From contig NZ_QLAE01000042.1 of assembly GCF_005876855.1 (NCBI RefSeq), positions 1-35,610 of the forward strand: 35,610 bases of DNA. The letters run 5' to 3'. The notes under the pieces were generated by a model, which searched no databases, had not been told where the DNA came from, and was given only the letters and a program-made list of their open reading frames with translations. Both the position numbers and the translations under genes were made by a program. Position 1 is the stretch's first letter, and every line of letters begins with the position of its first letter. Of the stretch, positions 1-9,600 are shown one piece after another. Origin of the DNA: Stutzerimonas nosocomialis (lineage in GTDB: Bacteria; Pseudomonadota; Gammaproteobacteria; Pseudomonadales; Pseudomonadaceae).

Positions 1-225
1 GTATATTATGTTAAATCATGGATCATGACTTCAATGTTCATAGGGCTTCAGCCCCGAGGCTAACTGATAGCTCCTCGGTCTCCCTGCTCGTAAACGGCCT
101 ATGCGGTAGATGCCATGCACCGCTCCTGTCCCTCATCCTAATTCCTCTATCTCAGCTCACTACAGCCACACCGTGCATACAACACTGCGGCTGCGACGTA
201 GGACCAGCCAAACTTGTATTGGTGC
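1..225. other. Non-coding edge, nothing recognised
   Basis: I see no convincing gene here. The open frames are short, lack a ribosome-binding site and give low-complexity translations that match no family I know. Base composition is less GC-biased than in the genes to the right. The stretch leads directly into the decayed acyl-CoA dehydrogenase fragment, so it may be degenerate intergenic DNA. Confidence 0.5.
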
Positions 226-327
226 GTGGCCCGCCACCTGGTCAACCTCTAGGTGGTGAACACCTACAAGGACACCCACGACATGCACCCACTGATCCGT
301 GCGCAGACGGGGATTCAGGCGTTTTTC
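226..327 (+). pseudogene. gcdH: 3' remnant of glutaryl-CoA dehydrogenase gene
   Basis: Reading the + strand from the GTG at 226 gives VARHLVNL, a TAG stop at 250-252, then VVNTYKDTHDMHPLI and RAQTGIQAFF. This matches the C-terminus of glutaryl-CoA dehydrogenase, an acyl-CoA dehydrogenase of lysine/glutarate breakdown. In that family the end reads roughly RHLVNLEVVNTYEGTHD, then H-LILGRA-TGIQAF. The usual Glu codon has become TAG, about two residues are missing near LILG, and the normal stop after the final Phe codons is absent. The upstream frame (around 205-225) no longer resembles the family. I read it as a decayed gene end. The family match is from memory of the conserved C-terminus, not from a search. 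Confidence 0.65.
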
Positions 328-340
328 CAAGCGGCAGTTC

Positions 341-413
341 GTAGGGTGGATGGCGCTTTTTTCATCCATCGTTGGGCACGCAAGGTGGATGGGTGAAGCG
401 TCATCCACCCTAC
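341..413. repeat. Imperfect palindromic repeat, copy 1
   Basis: The arms at about 341-370 and 385-413 are near-complementary: the left begins gtagggtggatgg and the right ends catccaccctac. A spacer of about 14 bp separates them. The right arm matches the right arm of the element at 28123-28194 with one mismatch over about 29 bases, so this is a dispersed repeat family. It resembles the short intergenic palindromes (REP- or MITE-like) common in pseudomonads. It carries no transposase gene. It lies directly after the gcdH remnant. Confidence 0.75.
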
Positions 414-489
414 GGGGGCCTGGCAGGCTCTGACCAGTCGCTTCGGCGCTATCGCTACATTCCACGCATGCGATGCGGCCGTCCGCATT

Positions 490-526
490 CAGGCCGTTTC
501 GCAATCCCGAGCCAGGAAACGGCCTG
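490..526 (-). terminator. Stem-loop downstream of the HlyD gene
   Basis: The arms 491-500 (aggccgtttc) and 516-525 (gaaacggcct) are perfectly complementary, with one more pair at 490/526. They enclose a 15-nt loop. The structure begins 7 bases past the adaptor gene's stop on the - strand, where the secretion transcript should end. No T-run follows on the - strand, so it is not a textbook intrinsic terminator. It may be a 3' end-stabilising hairpin or a Rho-dependent end. Confidence 0.4.
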
Positions 527-532
527 GTGGCT

Positions 533-1933
533 TCAAGGCTCCGTAAAGAAGCGATGCATGCCATCGGTCAACGGACCGGCCACATAATCGAACAACGACC
601 TCTCCCCTGTCAGGATGGCCACGCTCACCGGCACGCCCGGTAGCAATGGATAGCGGGTGGCCCGGTGCTCGAAGGCGTCCTCCGCCGGGCGGATGCGCAC
701 GCGGTAATAAGGAACTTTCTGCTCGTCGAGCACGGAGTCCGGGCTGATGTCCACGACCTCGCCGTCGATCGGCTGGAAACCGCGGGCGATTGACGATACC
801 AGCTGGATGCGCGCCGTCTGCCCGGGGCTGACCATGCCGATGTCGCCGACCGGCAGCCGCGTCTCGACCAGCATCGGCTCGTCGGCCGGCACCAGCGTCA
901 TCAGCGTGCCACCGGGCTGTATGACGCCGCCCTCGGTGTTCACCTGCAGCGTCATCACCACGCCCTCGATGGGCGAACGCACCACCTGGCGTTCGCGGCT
1001 ATCGGAGTACTTGCGCAAGCGTTCCTGCAGCTCGGCGACCTGCCGCCGGGTGTCGGCCAGCTCCTTCTGCAGCTCCTCGTTGCCGCCGGAATCCAGCGAC
1101 GTCAGCGCCGCCTGCTCCTGCTTCAACGCGGCCTCCACACGTACCAGCGAAGCCTCGGTCTCCTGCAGGGTGCCGCGCTGCTGCTCCTCGTCCTTGAGCA
1201 GGTTCAGGTGCTCGTAGCGGTTGGCCAGACCGTCCTTCATCAGCTCCTCGCTGATGGTGATCTGTTGCCGCAGGAGCTTGAGCCTGTTACCGATATGCGC
1301 ACGACGGGCCTTGAGCTCCGCCTGCTCGGCACGACGCTGGAGGATCTTCTGCTGCTGCTCCTCGTAACGGCTGCCCAGGCGGCTCTTCTGCGCGGTGAAC
1401 AGATCGCGGTTGACCTGCACCTGCTCGGGAAAATCCTGCGCCAGCTCAGCCGGAACCGTCATGTGATCGGCGCCGCCCAGTTGGGTCTCCAGGCGAATCG
1501 CGCGGATACGCAGGGCACCGAGCTGAGCTTCGGTTTCCCGCATGTCGGAGATCATCGAAACGCGTTCCACCTCCGCCAGCGGCTCTCCGAGGGCCACGCG
1601 CTGGCCCTCACGGACCAGGATTCGCCGCACGATGCCCCCCTCCAGGTGCTGCACCAGCTTGGTCTGCCCCAGGGAAGTGACTTCACCGGTGGAATGACTG
1701 GCGATATCCAGAGTGAAGAGCGTCGACCAGATCAGCAGCGCGCCCAGCAACAGAGCCAGCAGGCGGATGGTCAGGCGGCTGCCGAGCAATTCGTCGCCTG
1801 GCAGCGCCGGATCGCCACGCCCGGGCAGGAAGACGCCGGTCAGGCGGCTGAGCACAGGGTGAGTGTCGAGGGCGGCCAGCAGGCGCCCCAGGCGTCCCGG
1901 CCGCTCGTTAGTCGTCTCGTTCGGCTCACGCAT
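533..1933 (-). CDS. HlyD-family type I secretion periplasmic adaptor
   Basis: This 466-residue membrane-fusion protein would link the inner-membrane ABC exporter to the TolC channel. I start at the ATG at 1933 (MREPNE), not at the longer frame, because an AAGGAG lies just upstream and the ATG overlaps the ABC gene's stop by 8 bases (1926-1933), which indicates translational coupling. A short cytoplasmic N-terminus leads to one membrane helix at about residues 56-76. Next come the first half of a lipoyl-like domain (VQHLEGGIVRRI, then VREGQRV), a long Gln/Glu/Arg-rich coiled coil at about 120-320, the second lipoyl half (VVRSPIEGVVM) and a C-terminal beta domain. Length and order fit the HlyD/LapC/PrtE group. 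It is the last gene of the secretion operon. Its specificity for the neighbouring giant protein is inferred from position. Confidence 0.93.
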   Translation of the reverse strand: MREPNETTNERPGRLGRLLAALDTHPVLSRLTGVFLPGRGDPALPGDELLGSRLTIRLLALLLGALLIWSTLFTLDIASHSTGEVTSLGQTKLVQHLEGGIVRRILVREGQRVALGEPLAEVERVSMISDMRETEAQLGALRIRAIRLETQLGGADHMTVPAELAQDFPEQVQVNRDLFTAQKSRLGSRYEEQQQKILQRRAEQAELKARRAHIGNRLKLLRQQITISEELMKDGLANRYEHLNLLKDEEQQRGTLQETEASLVRVEAALKQEQAALTSLDSGGNEELQKELADTRRQVAELQERLRKYSDSRERQVVRSPIEGVVMTLQVNTEGGVIQPGGTLMTLVPADEPMLVETRLPVGDIGMVSPGQTARIQLVSSIARGFQPIDGEVVDISPDSVLDEQKVPYYRVRIRPAEDAFEHRATRYPLLPGVPVSVAILTGERSLFDYVAGPLTDGMHRFFTEP

Positions 1934-3599
1934 GGCTGGCTCCTTCACGGGCCGTTTCACGCACGACGCGAGGCACCGGTTTGTGGTTGAGGTCGATGAC
2001 CGTGTCGGCAGCGCCAAGGATGAACGCCTCGTTGCTCATCACCACCAGCGTGCGGCCGTCCCGTACCAGTCGGTTGAGCAGCGCGGCAATGGCCTTGCAG
2101 CCCTCGGCGTCGACGCCCTCGGTAGGATCGTCGAGCACCACCAGCCGCCCCTCTCCGAGCAGCGCACGAACCAGCGCCAGACGTCGGCGGATACCCAGCG
2201 GAATGTGCGCGCCGCCGTTGCGCAGGTTCAGTCCGAGGCCTTCGGCGCCGCCCTCGACGAACCCACCGACCGCCAGCTCCCGGCAAAGCTCCAGCACGCG
2301 CGCATCCGGGGTGTCCGGCGCCAGTACGCAGAGGTTTTCGCGTAGCGTGCCATCGAAGAACTGCGGCTCCTGCGGCAGATAGGCCACCTGCCGGCGCCAC
2401 CATTGCGGGTCGGCCTGGCGCAGATCCATGCCATCGACGAGCAGGTGTCCGCGCGAAGGCTCGAGCAGGCCCACCAGCAGGCGCGCCAAGGTCGTCTTGC
2501 CGCTGCCGTTGGCACCGGTGAAGGCCAGCACCCGGCCGGCATCAAGTGCGTAGTCGAAGTGTTCCAGCACCGGTACCGCCTGCTTCGGGTAGGCGAAGGC
2601 CAGGTCCTCGAAACGCAGGCTGCCCCGCATCTGCCCCAGGCGCACGCCATCGGCGCGCTCGCGAGGAATGGCGCACAACTGGCGCACCAACTCGAGCGCG
2701 CGCTGGCCACGGCCGATCTGCTCGCCCAGGCCCAGCGCCCGGGTCAAAGCCGCCAGGGCACGGCTGGCGAGGATGTTGCAGCCGATCAGCGAGCCGACGT
2801 CGAGGTTGCCGGCCAGCACCTCGCGCGCGCCCAGGCCCATGATGACCATGCTCAGCAGCAAGGTGCCCGCGTAGCTGGCGTTCTGCATGGTGTTCTGCAG
2901 GCGGTTGAGCTGGGCACGCTGTTCGGCCTGATCGCTGGCGCAGGCGTGCCACTTTTGCTTGAGCACGTCGGCCGCGGAAAAGGCGCGCACCATCTCGCCG
3001 CCGGCAGTGAGGTTGTGCTGATAGCCGGCGAGCTGGATGGCGACGCGGCTCTGCGCCTCCATCGGCTCGCGCAGGCGATGCTGTGCGAGCAGCGAGACCA
3101 GCGCTACCCCGGCCATCAGCAGCAGCGTCATGCATGCCAGGAACGGGCTGAGCATGCCCAGCACCACGACGAAGACGAAGGCGAACGGCATGTCCAGCAA
3201 CGTCACCAGGTTGGGTGCGCCGAAGCACTGCTGAACGGTGCCCTGCCCGGCCAGGATCTCGCGGCGAGCGCTGTGCGGCAGCTGCTCGACCAGCGCGTAC
3301 TGGCCCCTCGCGCTGCTTTCGAACAGGTTCTGGCTCAGCTCGCTGTCGGCGCGGGCGCACAACCACTGCGCCACCCGCAAGCGGGCGTTGCGCAACAGCA
3401 CTTCGAATCCGACCGCCAGCAGCGCGCCCAGGGTCAGGGTCAGCAAGGTGGCGTCCACCCCCAGCGCCAGGTAGCGATTGAGCACGTGGATGCTGTAGAG
3501 CGAACTGGCCAGGCCGAGCAGGTTGATCAACAGCGAGGACAGCAGCAGTTCCAGACGGAGCCTGGGCTGCAGGGCGATTCGGCGGAGAAACTCGTTCAT
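1926..3599 (-). CDS. Type I secretion ABC permease/ATPase with atypical NBD motifs
   Basis: A 557-residue half-transporter with a membrane domain (hydrophobic segments in about 15-270) and a nucleotide-binding domain (about 325-545). It has no N-terminal C39-like domain. Walker A (GANGSGKTT, 362-370) and the Q-loop (YLPQEPQFF, Gln410) are normal. Three other motifs are not. The LSGGQ signature reads IPLGI (466-470). The residue after the Walker B Asp, usually the catalytic Glu, is Asp491 (VVLDDPTEG). The switch His position is Asn523 (VVMSNEA). The flanking RRRLALVRAL and the D-loop GVD are kept. I use the ATG at 3599 because a GTG at 3665 would place a strong hairpin inside the gene. No good ribosome-binding site precedes 3599, so translation may be weak. 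It should energise export of the giant protein encoded just upstream. Confidence 0.9.
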   Translation of the reverse strand: MNEFLRRIALQPRLRLELLLSSLLINLLGLASSLYSIHVLNRYLALGVDATLLTLTLGALLAVGFEVLLRNARLRVAQWLCARADSELSQNLFESSARGQYALVEQLPHSARREILAGQGTVQQCFGAPNLVTLLDMPFAFVFVVVLGMLSPFLACMTLLLMAGVALVSLLAQHRLREPMEAQSRVAIQLAGYQHNLTAGGEMVRAFSAADVLKQKWHACASDQAEQRAQLNRLQNTMQNASYAGTLLLSMVIMGLGAREVLAGNLDVGSLIGCNILASRALAALTRALGLGEQIGRGQRALELVRQLCAIPRERADGVRLGQMRGSLRFEDLAFAYPKQAVPVLEHFDYALDAGRVLAFTGANGSGKTTLARLLVGLLEPSRGHLLVDGMDLRQADPQWWRRQVAYLPQEPQFFDGTLRENLCVLAPDTPDARVLELCRELAVGGFVEGGAEGLGLNLRNGGAHIPLGIRRRLALVRALLGEGRLVVLDDPTEGVDAEGCKAIAALLNRLVRDGRTLVVMSNEAFILGAADTVIDLNHKPVPRVVRETAREGASHA

Positions 3600-3625
3600 C
3601 TGGGTACTACTCGGGTCAAAGCGGA

Positions 3626-3657
3626 GGCTTCCTCCGCGCCAGAGCGCGGAGGAAGCC
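3626..3657 (-). terminator. Perfect 14-bp hairpin between adhesin and exporter genes
   Basis: Arms 3626-3639 (ggcttcctccgcgc) and 3644-3657 (gcgcggaggaagcc) pair without a mismatch around a 4-nt loop. The hairpin begins 4 bases past the adhesin stop codon on the - strand and lies ahead of the ABC gene start. Only a short TTT follows, so it is likely a leaky terminator or attenuator, or a structure that stabilises the adhesin mRNA end. Either would give much more adhesin message than transporter message. A comparable arrangement is known between hlyA and hlyB in E. coli. Confidence 0.75.
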
Positions 3658-3661
3658 GGGG

Positions 3662-6600
3662 TCACACCGTGTGGGGTTGAATCACATCCTGTGGCAGATT
3701 GTGCGCATCGGGCTGGTTGGCCAGCTCGGCCAGCGCCACCAGGCCGCTGCCGTCCGTACCGCTGGAGGTGTCGGCGTCGTAGTACAGCCGGGTCACGTCG
3801 CCATTGGAGATCAGGAAGAAGGCCGAACCGGTGTGCAAGTCACTACCGCTGATCGCCGCCTCCAACTCGTCGAGTTGGCCGTTGCTCCCGGTGCCGAACT
3901 GGAACTGCCCGGCGGCGAAGCTCACCCGATAGATGTCGGCGTTGCCCTGGGCCGCGAGCTGGGCCAGGGTTTCCATCACGTCGCCGGCGTATGCCTGCGA
4001 GACCGATGTCGAGCCGCTCACCGAGAAGGCGCTCGGGTCGAACGTCAGGCGGTCGACGCCGGCCTGGAAGTCCAGGATCGCGTCCATGCCGTCGCTCGGC
4101 GAGCTGTAGTGGAAGCGGTCCGCACCGGCGCCCCCGCTGAGCACGTCCGCCCCGCTCCCGCCCACCAGCAGATCGTCGCCATCGCCGCCGTCGAGCACGT
4201 CGCTGCCGGCGCCGCCGAACAGCCGGTCGTTACCGCCCAGCCCCGCCAGCGTATCGGCCCCGGCGGTGCCGGTGAGCAGGTCGTCGCCTGCGCCGGCGAC
4301 GTCGTCGTTGCGCAGGATCACGTCCTTGCTCAGCAGTACGTAGGGGCTGTTGGCGCTCGAGCGCAGAACGATCGACAAGAGCTCATCGGCCTCTACCGTG
4401 CGGTCGCCGGAGACGCTGAAGCTGAAGCTCGCGGTGGTGCTTCCGGCGGCGAAGGTGACGCTGCCCGACGGCAAGGCGCCGCCGAAGTCGTCTCCATCGA
4501 CGCCCTGCCCGGCCCCCGGCTGCACGCCCCAGTAGAAGGTTTCCGCGCTGGCCGAGGGGTTGCGGCTGATTTCGAAGGTGAGCGTGCGGCTGCCGCTGTC
4601 GCCTTCCAGGACGCTGTCCGGGCCTGTGATGCCCAGGCCCAGGTCATCGTCGCGGATGAGCCCCGGCAGGCTGGTCGAGCCACCGACGATGGCCGGATGA
4701 CTGAACGTCAGGGTGAAAGCCTCGTCGCCCTCACGCAGCGAGTCGCCCCGTACCGGCAGGCTGAACACCATTTCCGAAATGCCGGCGGCCAGCGTCACGG
4801 TCCCGGTCAAGGGCACGCCGAAGTCATCGGCGTTCACCGCCCCGGCGATGCTGTAGCTCAGGGTCAATGCCGCGTCGGACGGACCGGCCCGCAGGATGCG
4901 ATAGGTCAACGGCGTGGTGGTACCGGGGTTGCCCTCGAAACGGCTGCTGTCCAATGCCAGCACGGTCAGGGCCACGTCGTCGCCCTGGATGGTAGCGCGA
5001 GCGCTGCCCTGCATCGGGTTCACGCTCACCCCGCCGGCGCTGCTGGAAAGCTGCACGGTGAACTGCTCGTCCGACTCACCCAGGTTGTCGCCGTACACCG
5101 GGATTTCCAGCGTCTTGCTCGTCTCGCCGGCGGCGAAGGACAGGGTCCCGGTGGGCAGCACGCCGCCGGCGAAATCGACGGCATCGGCCGGGGCCGAGCC
5201 GCTGCCGAATACCGACCAGTCGATGCTCGCCGCAACGCTGGTGTCGCCGCTGCGGGTGACGGTGAAGCGGAAGACGGTGGTGGCTCCGTCGTTGCCCTCG
5301 GCCAGTACGCTGTCCACCACGCGGATGGCGAACTGGCTGTCGTCGTTGACGATGGTGCCGCTGGCGCGGTCGTTGATCAGGTCGACGCCCTGCGGATCGC
5401 TCAGCACCACCTCGAAGCCCTGGTCCGGACCAAGCACGTCGTCGCCCTGCACGCGGATGACGATGTCCTTGTAGGTCTCGCCGTCGGCGAACGTCAGGCT
5501 ACCGGAGGGCAGCACGTCGCCGACGAAACTGCCAGCGTTCGCCGGGTAGGTGCCGGCGCCCTGCAGCGCCCAGTCGACGCTGACGCTGCCGTTGCTATCG
5601 CCAACCCGCTCGACGCGGTAGACGAACTCGGTCACCTGGCCCTGGTTGCCTTCGTTCAGGCGGTCGCTGCCGAGGGCGGCGATGCTCAGGCCACGGTCGT
5701 CGTTGAGGATGGTGACGCTGGCCTCGCCAGTGAGGATGGTCGCGCCCACCGGGTCGCTGAGGACCACGGAGAACGTCTCGTCGTGCTCGCCCAGCGTGTC
5801 CGAATCCACATAGACGGTGATGGTCTTGCGGGTCTCACCGGCGCCGAAGGCCACCACACCGCTCAGGTAGATGCCGCCGAAGTCCTCGGCGTTGACCGGG
5901 TTGGCGCCGCTGGGCACCAGGTCCCAGAGCACGCTGACCGGGCCCGAGAGGTCGCCTCCGCGGGTCACGGTGAAGGTCACGGCGGTCTGCAGGCCGTCGC
6001 TGCCTTCCAGCACCTGGGCGGCATCGGCGGCGATCCACAGCACCGGATCGTCGTTGAGCACCATCGCGTCCACCGGGCCGGTGGTGATGGTGGAGCCATA
6101 GCTGGAGTTCTCCAGCCACACCTGGAAGCCCTCGTCCTCCTCGCCCAGCTCGTCGCCGCGCACGGCCACGGTGAAGGTCTTGCTGGTCTCGCCGTCGGCG
6201 AAATGCACGGTGCCGCTCAGGGCCTCGAACTCGTCGTCGCTCAGGGCGTGATTGCCCATTCCGGCGGCGCGCCAGTCGACGCTGGCGGTGCCGACTGCGC
6301 TGCCGCTGCGGTCGATGCGGAAGGTGAACAGCGTCAGGCCCTCGTCGCCCTCCACCGCTTCACGGGTCACCGCGCTCAGGGCGAGGCTGTCGTCGTCGTT
6401 GCGGAGGGTGCCGGTCTGGCCGTTGCCGACGATGTCGACGTCGGCGCCGGGGTTGGAGAGCTGCAGGGTGAACTGCTCGTCCCCCTCATCCAGGCCGTCG
6501 CCCAGTACGTCGATGTAGAGGTCCTTGTGGGTCTCGCCGGCGGCGAAGACCAGCTGTCCGGAAGGCAGCACGCCGCCGGGGAAGTCGGCGGCCGTGGCGC

Positions 6601-9600
6601 TGCCGGGTTGGACCTGCCAGTCGACGCGGGTCTCGCCGCTGGTGTCGCCGCTGCGGGTCACTGTGAAGTGCAGGCGGCCCGGGGTACCGTCGTCACCCTC
6701 ATGGACCTCTGCCACGACACTGGCCAGGGTCAGGTCGATGTCGTCGTTGCGGATCACCCCGGCCGCACTGCCGGCGGCCGGGTCGACGGTACTGCCGGCG
6801 CCCGGCTGGTAGAGCTCGACGCTGAAATGCTCGTCCAGCTCCACGTCGCGGTCGCTGCGCACCGGGATGGTCAGCACCATCTCGCTCTGGCCGTCGGCGA
6901 AGGTCAGGGTACCGCCGGTGGACAGGAAGTCGCTGGCGTCGGTGTCGCCGTGGTTGATGCGCCAGTTGACCGTGGAGGTACCCTCGGTGCTGCCGGTGCG
7001 GGTCACGGTGAAGGTCAGCCCCGTGCCTTCGGCGGCGTCCGCCTCATGCCGTGCGATCGCGAACACATCGTCGTCGTTGCGGATCAGCACATCCACCTGC
7101 TGGGTGGCGAAGCTGTGACTCAGGCTGTCGCCGGGCGCCTGCAGGCCGAGGGTGAAGCCCTCGTCGGCCTCCAGGGCGCTGTCACCGGCCACCCAGACGA
7201 TGACGGTCTGGCTCATCTGGCCCTCGGCGAAGGTCAGCTCGCCGAAGGGCAACTGGCCGCCGACGAAGTCGTCCGCCGAGGCCGGGTTGGCACCGCTGCC
7301 GGCGACACTCCAGGCCAGGGTGGTCGCCAGGCCGCTGCCGCTGCGGGTGACCAGGAAGCGGTAGCCGGTGGCGCCGTTGTCGCCTTCCACCGGCGTCGCA
7401 ACGGCACTGAGGTCCCACTGCACGTCATCGCTGACGATGGTGCCGGTGGCGCTGCCCACCTTGATGTCCGAACCGGCGGAGGCGTTGCCCAGCACCACCT
7501 GGAAGACTTCGTCCGCCTCCAGGGTGCGGTCGCCCAGCACCACGACGCTGATGGTCTGGCTGGCTTCGCCGGCGGCGAAGGCGAGGCTGCCGCTGGGCAG
7601 TACGCCGCCCAGGAAGTCGGCCGCGTCCGCTGCGCCCTGCAGCTGCCAATCCACGCTGGTGGCGCGGTCCAGGTTGCCGCTGCGGCTGACGGTGAAGGTG
7701 TAGACGGTCTGCACGCCGTCGTGGCCTTCGACATGCGTGGCATCGGTGGCGGCGATGCTCAGCGAGACATCGTCGTTGACGATGGTGGCGTCTGCCGAGG
7801 CGTGGGTGAATACCACGTTATCCGCGCTGCTGAGGTTCAGGCGGAAGTCTTCGCTGGCTTCGCCGCTGTAGTCGCCGCGCACCGGTACGCGGATGATCAG
7901 CTGCTCCTGCCCGGCGATGAAGGTGACGCTGCCGCTGGTGGCCAGGAAATCGTCCGCCGAGGCCGGGTTGGCGCCGATGCCGACGACACTCCAGTCGAGG
8001 GTCTGGCTCCCGGACAGATCACCGCTGCGGGTCACGACGAAGTCGAACCAGGTGGTCTCGCCCTCATCGCCCTCGACCTGGGCGAGCGGTGCGCTGACAT
8101 CGATCACCACGTCGTCGGCGACGATCAGCCCGTCGGCGCTGCCCTGGCCGATCACCAGCCCGCTGGACGGGTTGCTCAGCACCACGCTGAAGCCCTCGTC
8201 GCTCTCGGCCAGCAGATCGCCGCGCACGTTGACGGTAAGGGTGACGCTGGCCTGCCCCGCCGGCAGCACCAGGGAACCGGAAGGCAGCACGCCGAACGGG
8301 AAGTCGCCGCCATCGGCCGGGCTGAGCCCTCTGCCCACCACCGCCCAGTCGACGGTCTTGGCCTGCTCCAGAGAGCCGGTGCGGGTGATGGTGAAGGTGA
8401 AAGCGGTGGTGCCGCTGTCGCCTTCGGCCTTGCTGGCGTCGGTGGCGGCGATGCTGATGCTGGCGTCGTCGTTGAGGATGGTGCTGCTGGCGCTGCCGGT
8501 CTGGATCTGCGCGCCGCTGGCGTTGCCCAGGACGATGTCGAAGGACTCGTCGCCTTCGACCAGGGTGTCGCCGTTCACCAGCACGGTGATGGTCTTGCTC
8601 GACTCGCCGTCGGCGAATACCAGGCTGCCGCTGGGCAGGCCATTGTTGTCGCCAAGCTCATCGGCGCTGGCGAAGTCGGCCATGCTGGCCGCGCCGGAGC
8701 CCAGGCGCCACGCCACCGAGGCACTGCCACTGGTGTCGCCGGTACGGGTCACGGTGAAGGTGAAGGCGGTGCTGCCGCCCTGCCCCTCGGCGCGGCTGAC
8801 CTGCTCGGCGGCGATGTTGAAGGCCGCGTCGTCGTTGAGGATGGTGCCTTCGGCCGTGGCCTGGCCGATGGTGTCGCCGGCGGTGCCCGCGCCCAGGCTG
8901 ATCTGCACGCCGTAGGTCTCGTCGACTTCCGCCTGGAGGTCCTGGCTGGACTGGATGCTGATGGTCTTGGTCAGCTCGCCCGGGGCGAAGGTCACCGAGC
9001 CCGACATCGCCTGGCCGGCCAGGTCCGCCGCGTCGGCGCTGCCGTTGAGCAGGATCTGCCAGTTGATGGTCTGGCTCTGCTCGGTGCTGTGGCTGCGGGT
9101 GATGACGAACGTCTGCGCCTGTCCCTCGCTGCTGGCGCCCTGCAGCGGCGCGATGGAGAAGCTCGCATCGTCGTTGCGGATGGTGCCGGTGGCGGTGGTG
9201 CGGATCTGATCGCTGATGTCGCCGCTGAAGCTGCCGAGGACGATGCGGAACTGTTCCACCTGCTCCGGGGTGAGGTCGCCGACCACGGTGACGCTGATGG
9301 TCTTGCTGGTCTCGCCTGCAGCGAAGGTCAGGTTGCCGCTGGTGGCACCGCTGAAGTCGGCGGCACTGGTGGTGTCATGGAGCAGCGACCAGCTCATCGA
9401 CGAACTGCCGGTGGTCACACCGGAACGGGTCACGGTGAAGGTCAGCGTCTGGTTGGCGTCGCTCTCGGTGATCGAGGCGTCGGCGATGCTGATGCCGGTG
9501 TCGTCGTTGACGATGGTCAGGGTGGCGCTGTTCTGGCTCAGGCTACGGGTAATGCCGGGGCCGTTGAGGGTTTCCTCGTAGAACACCACACGGAAGGCCT

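Noticed and set aside
341-413. Possible CRISPR-like or tRNA-like element from the palindromic repeat
   Set aside because: Only one copy occurs here and one 28 kb away, with no spacers at regular intervals and no tRNA-type arms. A dispersed palindrome explains it better.
160-564. 134-codon - strand frame at the left edge
   Set aside because: It crosses the palindromic repeat and is antisense to the gcdH remnant. The translation lacks any motif and overlaps the end of the HlyD gene.
3600-3665. Earlier GTG start for the ABC protein at 3665
   Set aside because: It would put the perfect 14-bp hairpin inside the coding sequence, has no ribosome-binding site and adds 22 residues unlike other exporters. 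The ATG at 3599 is preferred, though its own ribosome-binding site is weak.
2403-3680. 425-codon + strand frame opposite the ABC gene
   Set aside because: It overlaps a complete ABC transporter on the other strand and yields a Gln/His/Ala-rich translation typical of antisense frames in high-GC DNA.
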